Positions 1 through 6,700 of a DNA stretch of 8,992 bases are shown here, in pieces. The stretch is from an uncultured Verrucomicrobiota bacterium. GTDB taxonomy: Bacteria > Verrucomicrobiota > Kiritimatiellia > RFP12 > UBA1067. The notes beneath the pieces are model-generated. The model ran no database searches. It was given only the letters and a program-made list of their open reading frames with translations, and was not told where the DNA came from. Positions within the stretch are counted from its first letter, which is position 1, and every line of letters starts with the position of its first letter. The stretch covers positions 1-8,992 of the forward strand of contig CAMPAA010000126.1 in NCBI GenBank assembly GCA_946631345.1. Direction: 5' to 3'. The translations under genes were made by a program, and so were the position numbers.

Positions 1-20
1 CCGGCCTTGGGGCAAATCCG

Positions 21-146
21 TTCCGCCGTCTGCCAAAGAGCGTTCTGCCGTGCGGCCACCCCGAAATCCGCATGTGGACACTCCGCCCCCCGCATAAGGC
101 CAAACGGATTCCGCCTGTGGACAAAATCGTTTCCGCGTGCGGACAG
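21..146. repeat. Degenerate 22-bp tandem array, block 1 (GC-rich TCCGC / GGNCA type)
   Basis: Short cores of the form GGNCA recur at 54, 76, 98, 119 and 141 (GGCCAC, GGACAC, GGCCAA, GGACAA, GGACAG), with a weaker one at 32. Spacing is 22, 22, 21 and 22 bp. Most cores are preceded by a TCCGC-like element about 8 bp upstream, at 22, 67, 110 and 132. Only the core and the TCCGC element are conserved; the rest of each unit has drifted. The period is not a multiple of three, so this is not a coding repeat. I see no gene here. Block 3 at 243-374 has the same core and period, so the two blocks are probably related. Confidence 0.55.
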
Positions 147-155
147 TCATGAGTT

Positions 156-231
156 TTGGCGTCAATACTCTATAGAAGTGACGCACAAACACTATAGAAG
201 TGACGCCAGAACACTGTTGAAATGACGCCAA
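156..231. repeat. 22-bp array, block 2: three AGTGACGC units bounded by a 9-bp inverted repeat
   Basis: Three direct repeats start at 167, 189 and 211, each 22 bp apart. The first two share CTATAGAAGTGACGC exactly; the third is CTGTTGAAATGACGC. The set is flanked by a perfect 9-bp inverted repeat, TTGGCGTCA at 156-164 and TGACGCCAA at 223-231. On the minus strand the unit reads as a GCGTCACTTCTATAG-type motif. From general knowledge this resembles the multiple subterminal transposase-binding repeats of IS21-type elements. No transposase gene is visible in the window, so the assignment is inference. The AGTGAC cores at 177, 199 and 221 are exactly in register with block 3. Confidence 0.6.
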
Positions 232-242
232 TTCTTTTTTGT

Positions 243-374
243 GGTCACAGACCCCACTCCTTTTGGCCACAGATGCCACTCCTTTTGGTCACAGATGCCA
301 CTCCGTCTGGTCACAGAGCGATGCTGGTTTGGACACGGAAAGAAAGGGAATTGGTCTCGGCCCCGGCGGCGCGA
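243..374. repeat. 22-bp array, block 3 (GGTCACAG units)
   Basis: Cores GGTCACAG, GGCCACAG, GGTCACAG, GGTCACAG, GGACACGG and GGTCTCGG start at 243, 265, 287, 309, 331 and 353, exactly 22 bp apart. The first three units also share a CCACTCC element and a T-rich tract, and are nearly identical. Later units decay so that only the core survives. Regular decay at fixed spacing suggests an old tandem array or a row of protein-binding sites. It is not a CRISPR array, because the conserved part is only about 8 bp and the variable part about 14 bp. Confidence 0.65.
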
Positions 375-581
375 TGGGGTCATCGCACCCTACCGTTGCT
401 GGCAAAACGCGCAGGATGCGCGCATTACCAGTCCGATACCCTTTAAGCCTTATTGGTTCGTGGGCTTTCGTGTGCGGCTTCAGGCCGCTTTGCGGCGTGC
501 GGTTGCTGTGCTTTCTGCCGTCGCTTCAGCACATTGGTCAGGCCCAGTCAAAAAATGGGTAAACTCCAGGAATGAAGCGGG
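375..581. other. Intergenic stretch without a gene, rich in short hairpins
   Basis: No ORF here has a credible start, ribosome-binding site or protein-like composition. Visible structures are a 6-bp stem at 408-413/417-422, a GCGGC-GCCGC-GCGGC series at 474-496 in which the middle element can pair with either side, and a 6-bp stem TGTGCT/AGCACA at 507-512/528-533. None is followed by a convincing T tract, so I do not call a terminator. The stretch may be a continuation of the decayed element to its left or an uncharacterised structured region. Confidence 0.4.
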
Positions 582-610
582 TTGACGGCATAGTTACGAT
601 GTGATATACT
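582..610 (+). promoter_or_regulatory. Sigma70-type promoter of the AAA_14 ATPase gene
   Basis: TTGACG (582-587) and TATACT (605-610) are separated by exactly 17 bp, close to the sigma70 consensus. Transcription would begin near 617 and give a leader of about 92 nt before the ATG at 709. The promoter rules out the upstream in-frame GTG at 601, because the -10 box would lie inside such a coding sequence. Confidence 0.75.
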
Positions 611-646
611 GTGCGTCAGAAATTCAACTTCCTGAAAATAGTGTGA

Positions 647-698
647 TTTTAGAATCTGCATGTTCTAAATTCACGCTTCTTTTAGAACATGTAGAATC
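647..698 (+). promoter_or_regulatory. Overlapping inverted repeats in the ATPase leader
   Basis: A perfect 11-bp inverted repeat, CATGTTCTAAA (659-669) and TTTAGAACATG (681-691), encloses an 11-nt loop. A second inverted repeat, TTTAGAA (648-654) with TTCTAAA (663-669), uses the same middle segment, so only one of the two hairpins can form at a time. TTTTAGAA occurs at 647-654 and 680-687, 33 bp apart, and TAGAATC at 650-656 and 692-698. The cluster lies between the predicted transcription start and the ribosome-binding site. It could be an operator for a dimeric repressor or a switchable RNA leader; the sequence alone does not decide. Confidence 0.55.
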
Positions 699-702
699 GA
701 GG
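699..702 (+). promoter_or_regulatory. Ribosome-binding site fixing the ATPase start
   Basis: GAGG lies 6 nt before the ATG at 709. It supports that ATG over the in-frame GTG at 601, which overlaps the promoter and has no comparable site. Confidence 0.6.
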
Positions 703-708
703 TGTGCG

Positions 709-1920
709 ATGACAGCAGAAGGAATAGAGCCGATTTTTCGGACAAGCAATCGACTGATCCGCGAGACGGATTGCAGTTTTCATAGATATTTGGCGAAGGA
801 AATAGACTGGAACGAGCCGCTTGTCTGTATCATGGGGGCACGAGGTGCAGGGAAGACGACTTTGATTCTCCAGCATATAAAGGAGACATTTGGCGAGGGA
901 AGCGACAAGGCCATTTACATGAGCCTTGACAATCTGTGGTTTTCCAACAACAACCCTATAGAGGCTGTTGAATACTTTTACAGTCATGGTTTTACGCATG
1001 TGTTTCTCGATGAAGTTCATCATGTCGGAAAGGATTGGTCGCTTCTTCTCAAGAATCTCGCAGACCAGTTTCCGTCCATGTTCTTTGCCTATAGCGGTTC
1101 TTCGTTGCTGAAGTTGGACAAGGGCAGGGGTGATTTGTCCCGTCGGCAGTCCATTTACAGGTTGCGTGGGCTTTCATTCCGCGAGTATCTTGAATTCGAA
1201 GGTGTGGGCCGTTATGAACCGTTCGAGTTAGACCGACTGGTGAAGGAACACGTACCGCTGGCGTCTCGCATCTGTTCGGACGTCAAGATACTGCCGTATT
1301 TTGACAGGTACCGCAGATGCGGGTTCTATCCATTCTACAAGCGTTCGCCGACGCACTATCTCGATCAGCTGCTTGAAACTGTCCACAAAGTGCTGGATGT
1401 CGATTATCCGGGGATAGAGGAGGTTTCGCAGGATACCATACGGAAGGCGAAGAAGATGCTGATGATTCTCGCCGCGTCCTGTCCGCAGACGCCGAACATG
1501 TCCGCACTCTACCGGGAACTTGGAACGGAGCGGGCGCAGGGGCTCAAGATGCTTTCCGCGCTTGAGCGCGCCGGCCTTCTCGCGCTTCTTCCGCCGAAGG
1601 GCGAAACGCTGAAGAACATGTCCAAGCCCGAGAAAATATACTGCGACAACACGAACCTCATGCATGCACTTGTGCAGAACGCAAACATCGGAACGTTGCG
1701 CGAGACGTTTTTTTGCAGCCAGGTCAGGAAAGATCATGCCGCCGTTTTCACGGAACGTGGTGACTTTCTTGTGGACGGCAAATGGACGTTCGAGATCGGA
1801 GGCAAGGGCAAAGGGTTCTCGCAGATAGCCGATATTCCGGACAGCTATGTCGTGAACGATGACGTCGAAGTCGGTTTCGGCAACAAGATACCGCTCTGGC
1901 TCTTTGGTTTTCTGTATTGA
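709..1920 (+). CDS. AAA_14 / DUF4143-type P-loop ATPase
   Basis: The 403-residue product is a cytoplasmic AAA+ ATPase of the AAA_14 family with a DUF4143-like C-terminus. Visible motifs are Walker A GARGAGKTT (residues 43-51), Walker B HVFLDEVHH (97-105), a sensor-like FAYSGSSLLKL (126-136), and the RLRGLSFREYLE segment (151-162) typical of the family. A helical, winged-helix-like region spans about 240-300. Near the C-terminus, GDF (351-353) and FEIGGKGKG (361-369) resemble the D...E-x-K pattern of PD-(D/E)XK folds, though nuclease activity is unproven. The family is widespread, often laterally transferred, and its biological role is largely unknown. The start at 709 fits a GAGG site and a promoter at 582-610. 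The first third is more AT-rich than the rest. No signal peptide is present. The gene has its own promoter and a possible terminator, so it is probably a single-gene unit. Confidence 0.85.
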   Translation: MTAEGIEPIFRTSNRLIRETDCSFHRYLAKEIDWNEPLVCIMGARGAGKTTLILQHIKETFGEGSDKAIYMSLDNLWFSNNNPIEAVEYFYSHGFTHVFLDEVHHVGKDWSLLLKNLADQFPSMFFAYSGSSLLKLDKGRGDLSRRQSIYRLRGLSFREYLEFEGVGRYEPFELDRLVKEHVPLASRICSDVKILPYFDRYRRCGFYPFYKRSPTHYLDQLLETVHKVLDVDYPGIEEVSQDTIRKAKKMLMILAASCPQTPNMSALYRELGTERAQGLKMLSALERAGLLALLPPKGETLKNMSKPEKIYCDNTNLMHALVQNANIGTLRETFFCSQVRKDHAAVFTERGDFLVDGKWTFEIGGKGKGFSQIADIPDSYVVNDDVEVGFGNKIPLWLFGFLY

Positions 1921-1921
1921 C

Positions 1922-1956
1922 GATGCGGACATAGCCTTCGGGCGGAACGCATCTTT
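1922..1956 (+). terminator. Possible terminator after the ATPase gene
   Basis: GATGCG (1922-1927) pairs perfectly with CGCATC (1948-1953). An inner GCC/GGC stem (1934-1936/1941-1943) closes on a stable UUCG tetraloop. Only three T residues follow, and there is an internal loop, so the call is tentative. Its position directly after the stop codon supports it. Confidence 0.4.
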
Positions 1957-2007
1957 GCAATCATGAATCTGTATAGATTGTGCAGGTGACGAGTTTTGGG
2001 CTCGCTA

Positions 2008-2036
2008 TTGCGGATTGACGCCGCCTTTGGTATGTT
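2008..2036 (+). promoter_or_regulatory. Promoter of the beta-helix / DUF6259 gene pair
   Basis: TTGCGG (2008-2013) and TATGTT (2031-2036) are separated by 17 bp, the same spacing as the other two promoters in the window. Transcription would start near 2043 and give a leader of about 30 nt that contains the AAGGAG site before the ATG at 2074. Confidence 0.5.
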
Positions 2037-2058
2037 GCTGCCCATCTTTTGTACTAAA

Positions 2059-2064
2059 AAGGAG
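2059..2064 (+). promoter_or_regulatory. Ribosome-binding site fixing the start at 2074
   Basis: AAGGAG ends 9 nt before the ATG at 2074 (a second ATG follows at 2077). It rejects the longer in-frame TTG start at 1996, which would place 26 residues in front of a clear signal peptide and overlap the promoter. Confidence 0.7.
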
Positions 2065-2073
2065 AAGGTGACG

Positions 2074-3732
2074 ATGATGGCAAGAAAAAGCAACAGGATT
2101 GCGGCAGCTGCGCTTTGCGGCGTGGTGGCAATGACAGGCATGGTGGTGAGTGCCGATACTTTCACTTGGCACGGACCGAACGACGCCGTCGGAAGCGGCA
2201 TTTTTGGCACCGCCGGAAACTGGTTCGACTCGTCGGGCAGCCGGACGCAGACGATTCCGGACGCCAGCGACGATGTGAAGTTCACAAACGGGAATGACCT
2301 CTGGTCGGTGCAGACGGTGACGCTTGATACCGACAGGTCGGTTGCGTCGTTGACGGTCGAAGGTGGCAATGTGCGGGCTTTGGGCAAGGTTGCCTATGCG
2401 GCCTTGGCTCTTGACGGACATGCGCTAACAGTGAGCGGACAGCTGTACATGGAAGGCATACAGGGCTGGGGTTCATACCGGGCAGGTCAATGCAGTGTTC
2501 GTGGCGGCACGCTCAATGTCGGGTCGGTTCAGGTCGGGCGCACGGGCGAGTGGGGACAAGGTTCTGGAACATTGATAGTGAAGGGATCGGGCACGACACT
2601 GGCCAGTTCGGGCGAGGTCAAGGTCGAAGGTCCGTTCACAAAGCTGGAAGTGTCAGACGGCGCAACGCTTTCGGGCAGAAAGTTCAGGGTCGCCGGACAG
2701 CATGCCAATCGTTCGGCGGTTGGCGGTAGTGGATTTGAAAGAAGCACGGTCGCAATCGCCAACAGCGGCACGAAGGTTACATTGACGGGCTTCGCCCTGC
2801 ACCATGACGTTGACATGACGATAAGCGATGGAGCATTCGTAAAGGTGACAGGCTGGGGGTATTACAACAATAACTTTTCCGGCTTCTGGGTTGGCAGCCT
2901 AGGGCGCACATTCTACGGAAACTGCATTGGTGGCGCTTGGGGTGGCTATGGAACGCAGTGCGGAAACTATGGTTCGCTTGTCATCGACAATGCGACGTTT
3001 ACGTCGTCCGACCATTTTGCAGTCGGCTGTAACTATGCTTCTTCCGGCGGATCGGGGGCAACGCTTACGCTTCAGAACGGTGCGAAGTTCTCGGCGGGTG
3101 AATTGTTCGTTGGACTGTCTGCCGAAAATGCGTCTTATAACTCTACGAACGATGTCCTAAACGTTTTCAGCGGTTCGGAGTTGAACGTTTCAACGTTGCG
3201 TGTCAGCCAGAGCGGCAATACGTCGTTTAGTAAGATGAATGTCAGCAATGCAACGGTCAAGTGTTCTCAACTTCTGATTGGAAACTACATTTCGGCGGCT
3301 ATCATAAACTCCAACGCATGCCTTACAGTCGCAGGCGATGCGCCGTCCATAACTCTTTCGAGTACGGCGGCGACAGCGTTCAAGGTGCGCATGGGTTCGC
3401 AGGTGCGCTTCGTCCTGCCGGAAGACGGATTTGCCGCCGCGCCGATTTCGGTCAAGGGCGGCGTTTCGATCGTTGCGGACGAAAACGACTATGCCGTCGA
3501 TCCCGTGCGGCTTGTCATTGACGCCAATGCGTTCGGCAGGAAGCATCCAAACGGAACGGCGACGTTGATCGAATGCGCCACTGCATCCGCCGAATCGCTT
3601 CAGCGTCTGGCGGACAACCTGGTTTTTGTTGATACTCCAGACAGACGCAAGGGAACGGTTTCAGTTGTCGGCGGCATGAAGCTCGTCTATACCGCACCAC
3701 CGCCGCTTGGCACAAAGCTCGTGATTCGATAA
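2074..3732 (+). CDS. Secreted beta-helix, autotransporter-passenger-like repeat protein
   Basis: The 552-residue product begins with a classic signal peptide: basic MMARKSNR, a hydrophobic core, and likely cleavage after VVSA at residue 27. The mature start, TFTWHGPND with NW at 49-50, resembles the first strand of autotransporter-associated beta-strand proteins common in PVC bacteria. Residues 80-420 carry loosely repeated beta-helix rungs of the kind GGTLNVGSVQVG (144-155), GATLSGRKFRVAG (196-208), GAKFSAGELFVG (336-347) and GSELNVSTLRVS (367-378). Residues 260-300 form a Gly/Tyr/Trp/Asn patch with Cys284 and Cys296. The tail YTAPPPLGTKLVIR (539-552) has no membrane segment, no beta-barrel, and no recognisable PEP-CTERM or LPXTG signal. 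A role as a surface or secreted adhesin or glycan-binding scaffold is inference. It stands 39 bp before the DUF6259-like gene, probably in one transcript. Confidence 0.75.
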   Translation: MMARKSNRIAAAALCGVVAMTGMVVSADTFTWHGPNDAVGSGIFGTAGNWFDSSGSRTQTIPDASDDVKFTNGNDLWSVQTVTLDTDRSVASLTVEGGNVRALGKVAYAALALDGHALTVSGQLYMEGIQGWGSYRAGQCSVRGGTLNVGSVQVGRTGEWGQGSGTLIVKGSGTTLASSGEVKVEGPFTKLEVSDGATLSGRKFRVAGQHANRSAVGGSGFERSTVAIANSGTKVTLTGFALHHDVDMTISDGAFVKVTGWGYYNNNFSGFWVGSLGRTFYGNCIGGAWGGYGTQCGNYGSLVIDNATFTSSDHFAVGCNYASSGGSGATLTLQNGAKFSAGELFVGLSAENASYNSTNDVLNVFSGSELNVSTLRVSQSGNTSFSKMNVSNATVKCSQLLIGNYISAAIINSNACLTVAGDAPSITLSSTAATAFKVRMGSQVRFVLPEDGFAAAPISVKGGVSIVADENDYAVDPVRLVIDANAFGRKHPNGTATLIECATASAESLQRLADNLVFVDTPDRRKGTVSVVGGMKLVYTAPPPLGTKLVIR

Positions 3733-3736
3733 TCGC

Positions 3737-3750
3737 ACATCTTAAGATGT
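3737..3750. promoter_or_regulatory. 14-bp perfect palindrome between the two operon genes
   Basis: ACATCTTAAGATGT is a perfect palindrome lying 4 bp after the stop codon of the beta-helix gene and 21 bp before the next ATG. It could be a regulator-binding site or a weak RNA hairpin that tunes read-through. A weak promoter-like pair, TTGGCA (3707-3712) and GATAAT (3728-3733) with a 15-bp spacer, lies just upstream. Confidence 0.4.
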
Positions 3751-3758
3751 CGTAAGAA

Positions 3759-3763
3759 AAGGA
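3759..3763 (+). promoter_or_regulatory. Ribosome-binding site of the DUF6259-like gene
   Basis: AAGGA sits 8 nt before the ATG at 3772, and that ATG opens directly into a signal peptide. Confidence 0.6.
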
Positions 3764-3771
3764 ACAAGGGT

Positions 3772-6700
3772 ATGCGCAGATTGATGATGGTGGCAGCATG
3801 TTGGGCCGTCGCGCTGTCGGTTTCGGCAACAGGGGAGTGGCGGTTTGAGGTCGCGGCGGATGCGCCCAAAGTCGTGTCGTGTCCGGTCGACGCGAGCTGG
3901 GCGAAGCGCATGGCGACGCAAGAGCTTGTTGCGGTCGGCAAGGATGGCTCCGAAACAGTCGTGCCTTGGACGCTCGATAATTCAGGGGGACGTCCAGAAC
4001 TGGTGTGGCTGGCGGATGGACGAACGCGGTTTACGCTGCGCGAACGACGCGGCGGGCAGGGGCTGCCCGCCCCAAAGACTGATTTGGCGGCGACGGATGA
4101 CGAGGTGATTCGGGTCGGCAACTCGTTCTTCTCTCTTCAGCATCCGCTGAACGGCAAGGGCGGCTTCCCGGAGAAGATTCGCTTCGTGCAGAGTGGCGCG
4201 GCGGACGACGGACTTTTCTTCATGGATCAGTTCGTACGCAAGAATGCGTCGGGCGGCGCAGATGCCAAGCCAATCCGGAGCAACGGCACTTCGGCGGCAC
4301 GGCTCGTCTTCAATTCGTCGCTACGCGCCGTGGTTGAAGTCAAGGCAAAGGTTGCTGACATCGAGGCCGTCTATCGCTACATCTATTCGGCATGGTCGCC
4401 ATTGGTGCGCGTTGATCTGCTGTGCCGTCAGAACGCGGACAAGGTTTGCGCTGAGGCGTGGACTGTGGCGATGAGCTGGCCGCGAGATGTGCCGCGCTAT
4501 TCCACCTATCTCACGAAGGCAGGAGACGCGCCGGCGCCGTTTCAGGAGAAAGGCAAGCCGAGCCGCACGTTTTCCGATCACTGGGTGGCACTCACGGATG
4601 GCACGAACGCAGTAGGTGCCGCGTCAATCTTTGGCGCTGTCGGCTGGGATGCCTCGTCGTCGTTCGTATATTATCTTCTCGCTCAGCGCGACGGATGGAA
4701 GACAACTGTGCTTGACCGCTCCGCGCTTCTGTACTTCGGGCCGTTGCAGAGCCGTGACGGGTTTGACCGTTCGTTTGCCGGCGTAAGGCCGCAGGTGAAG
4801 ATATTCCGTGACGATCTCCAGTGGGTGCCGACAGAGCCGATGAATATCCCATCTGATGCCGTGCTTCTTGAAGGCAGGGGAATTCGTCTTGCTTTCGATT
4901 CTGCGGAACGTGGCTTCAATTGTATCGGCATCGAGAACAAAGTCAATCCCGATCCAGCGGCATTCTGCGGCTCCGAACCGGGACGTGCGGGTTTCTGGTC
5001 GCTCACGTTCTGGAAGGACGGTTCGCCGACGAATGCGCTCACAATCGACAACATCGCGCCGTGCGAACATAAGGTTACGCACAAAGACGATGCGCTCGTG
5101 TTCGACTGGTGCGGGCTGTCGCTTGGCGACGAAACGGGCGTTGTGGACGTGCAGGCCACTGTAACGCTCATGCAAAATAGCACTGCGGCGGAATGGCGGC
5201 TTGCCGTCAAGAACCGCAGCAAGCGGTGGGGACTTGCCGAGACGACGTATCCAATTCTACGTAACGTCGTTAAGCCCCGCAGGGCTGATGTGCTGGTGCC
5301 AAAGGGGAACTGGGGCGGGCGGCTTGTCAAGTCGTATCAGGCGGGCGGTGGGCCAATCCTTTATCCGAGCAGCATGGGGGCGCAGGTGCAGATGAGCGCG
5401 TTCATGCTGGGCGGCACGGGGCTTCAGGTGACGGTACTGGACGGCAAGGGGCAGGAGAAGGTGTTTGACATGGCGGGACTTGACGTTGGCATCCGCTACC
5501 GCTGTCCAGACGAAGGTATGCCCGGTGCGGCAAATGCCCCCGACTTTGCCGTCGAGACAGCATCGTTTGCGGGCGATTGGTGGACTGCGGCAAAGCGCTA
5601 CCGCGCTTGGGCAACAAAGCAGAAGTGGGCGGCGAAGGGACCGCTTGCCGCGCGCACCGACTTCAATCGACAGCTGGGGAATGTCGGATACTGGATAAAA
5701 AGCGACTGGCGCAACAGTGCGCCGGAGCAGGTGTCGAACTTCATGGCGCGGGCAATGGCCGAACTGCCAGGCGTTCCGCTTGGGCTGCACTGGTACTGCT
5801 GGCATAAGGGTCCGTTTGACCACTACTATCCCGAACTTTTTCCCGAACGCGCCGGCATGAAGGAGACGGTCGCGTGGCTGAAGGGGAAAGGCGTGCTCGT
5901 GATGCCCTACATAAACGGGCGTCTGTGGGATAATGGTCTTGCAAGCTATTCAAATGCGGTTCCGTTCGCCTGCAAGAATCCTGACGGGGCTGTCAGGCTG
6001 GAGGACTACGGTTCCGGGCGCAAATTCGCGGTGATGTGCCCGATGATGAAGCCATGGCAGCAAACGTTGGATGCGCTCTGCGACCGGTTAGAGAACGAGA
6101 TCGGAGTAAACGCTATCTATCTTGACCAGATTTCGGCATCGACGCCCGCACCATGCCACGACAGGACACATGGTCATCCGCTTGGCGGCGGCTCGCACTG
6201 GACGGATGGTTATCGTGAGCTGATGAAACCGATTCGCGAGAATGCAGTCAAGCGCGGCGTCGCGCTCACGTCCGAGAATGCCGCCGAGCCGTACATGGAC
6301 AGTTTCGATGCGCATCTCACATGGTTTGGTCATGCGTTTGACGATGTGCCGGTGTTGCCTGCAGTCTATTCTGGCTACACAGTCTATTTCAGTAGCAACG
6401 AGTCCGAGAAAGATTCGCTTGATTCCTATTGCGCTCAGCAGGGGCAGGACTTTCTTTGGGGGTGCCAGCTCGGTTGGAACGACACTTGGGTTCTCGACGA
6501 TGCGCACAAGGAGCATCTGGCGTTCACGGCGCGACTTTGCCTCGAACGAATTGCACGCAAGGAGTTCTTCCTTGAAGGCGAGCTGATTGGTGAAATACCG
6601 ATGCCTTCTGATCTGCCGACAGTCGAGGTGCGGTGGAAGCGCAGGGGGAACTACTGCGATGGCATGCGCTTTAGAATGCCTGCTGTGCGCGGCGCGGTGT

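Noticed and set aside
167..374. CRISPR array
   Set aside because: The conserved core is about 8 bp with about 14 variable bases and no uniform repeat of 23-47 bp; no cas gene is visible.
474..490. Intrinsic terminator upstream of the ATPase promoter
   Set aside because: The 5-bp stem is followed by only three T residues, and no upstream gene in the window needs terminating.
7..585. Several overlapping frames of 63-114 codons across the repeat region
   Set aside because: They run through 22-bp repeats, whose period shifts the reading frame at each unit, and none has a ribosome-binding site or protein-like composition.
601..708. GTG start extending the ATPase by 36 residues
   Set aside because: The GTG and following codons overlap the -10 box and leader; the ATG at 709 has a GAGG site.
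1228..1932. 234-codon open frame on the minus strand
   Set aside because: It is antisense to the ATPase gene, which has clear Walker motifs and its own promoter and ribosome-binding site.
1996..2073. TTG start extending the beta-helix protein by 26 residues
   Set aside because: It would overlap the promoter at 2008-2036 and bury the signal peptide; AAGGAG points to the ATG at 2074.
3790..3801. Lipoprotein signal (VAAC, Cys10) in the DUF6259-like protein
   Set aside because: The hydrophobic stretch before Cys10 is too short; the longer segment ending in SVSA fits a normal type I signal peptide.
4624..5330. Overlapping minus-strand frames of 183 and 215 codons
   Set aside because: Both are shadows of the DUF6259-like gene, with biased composition and no recognisable motifs.
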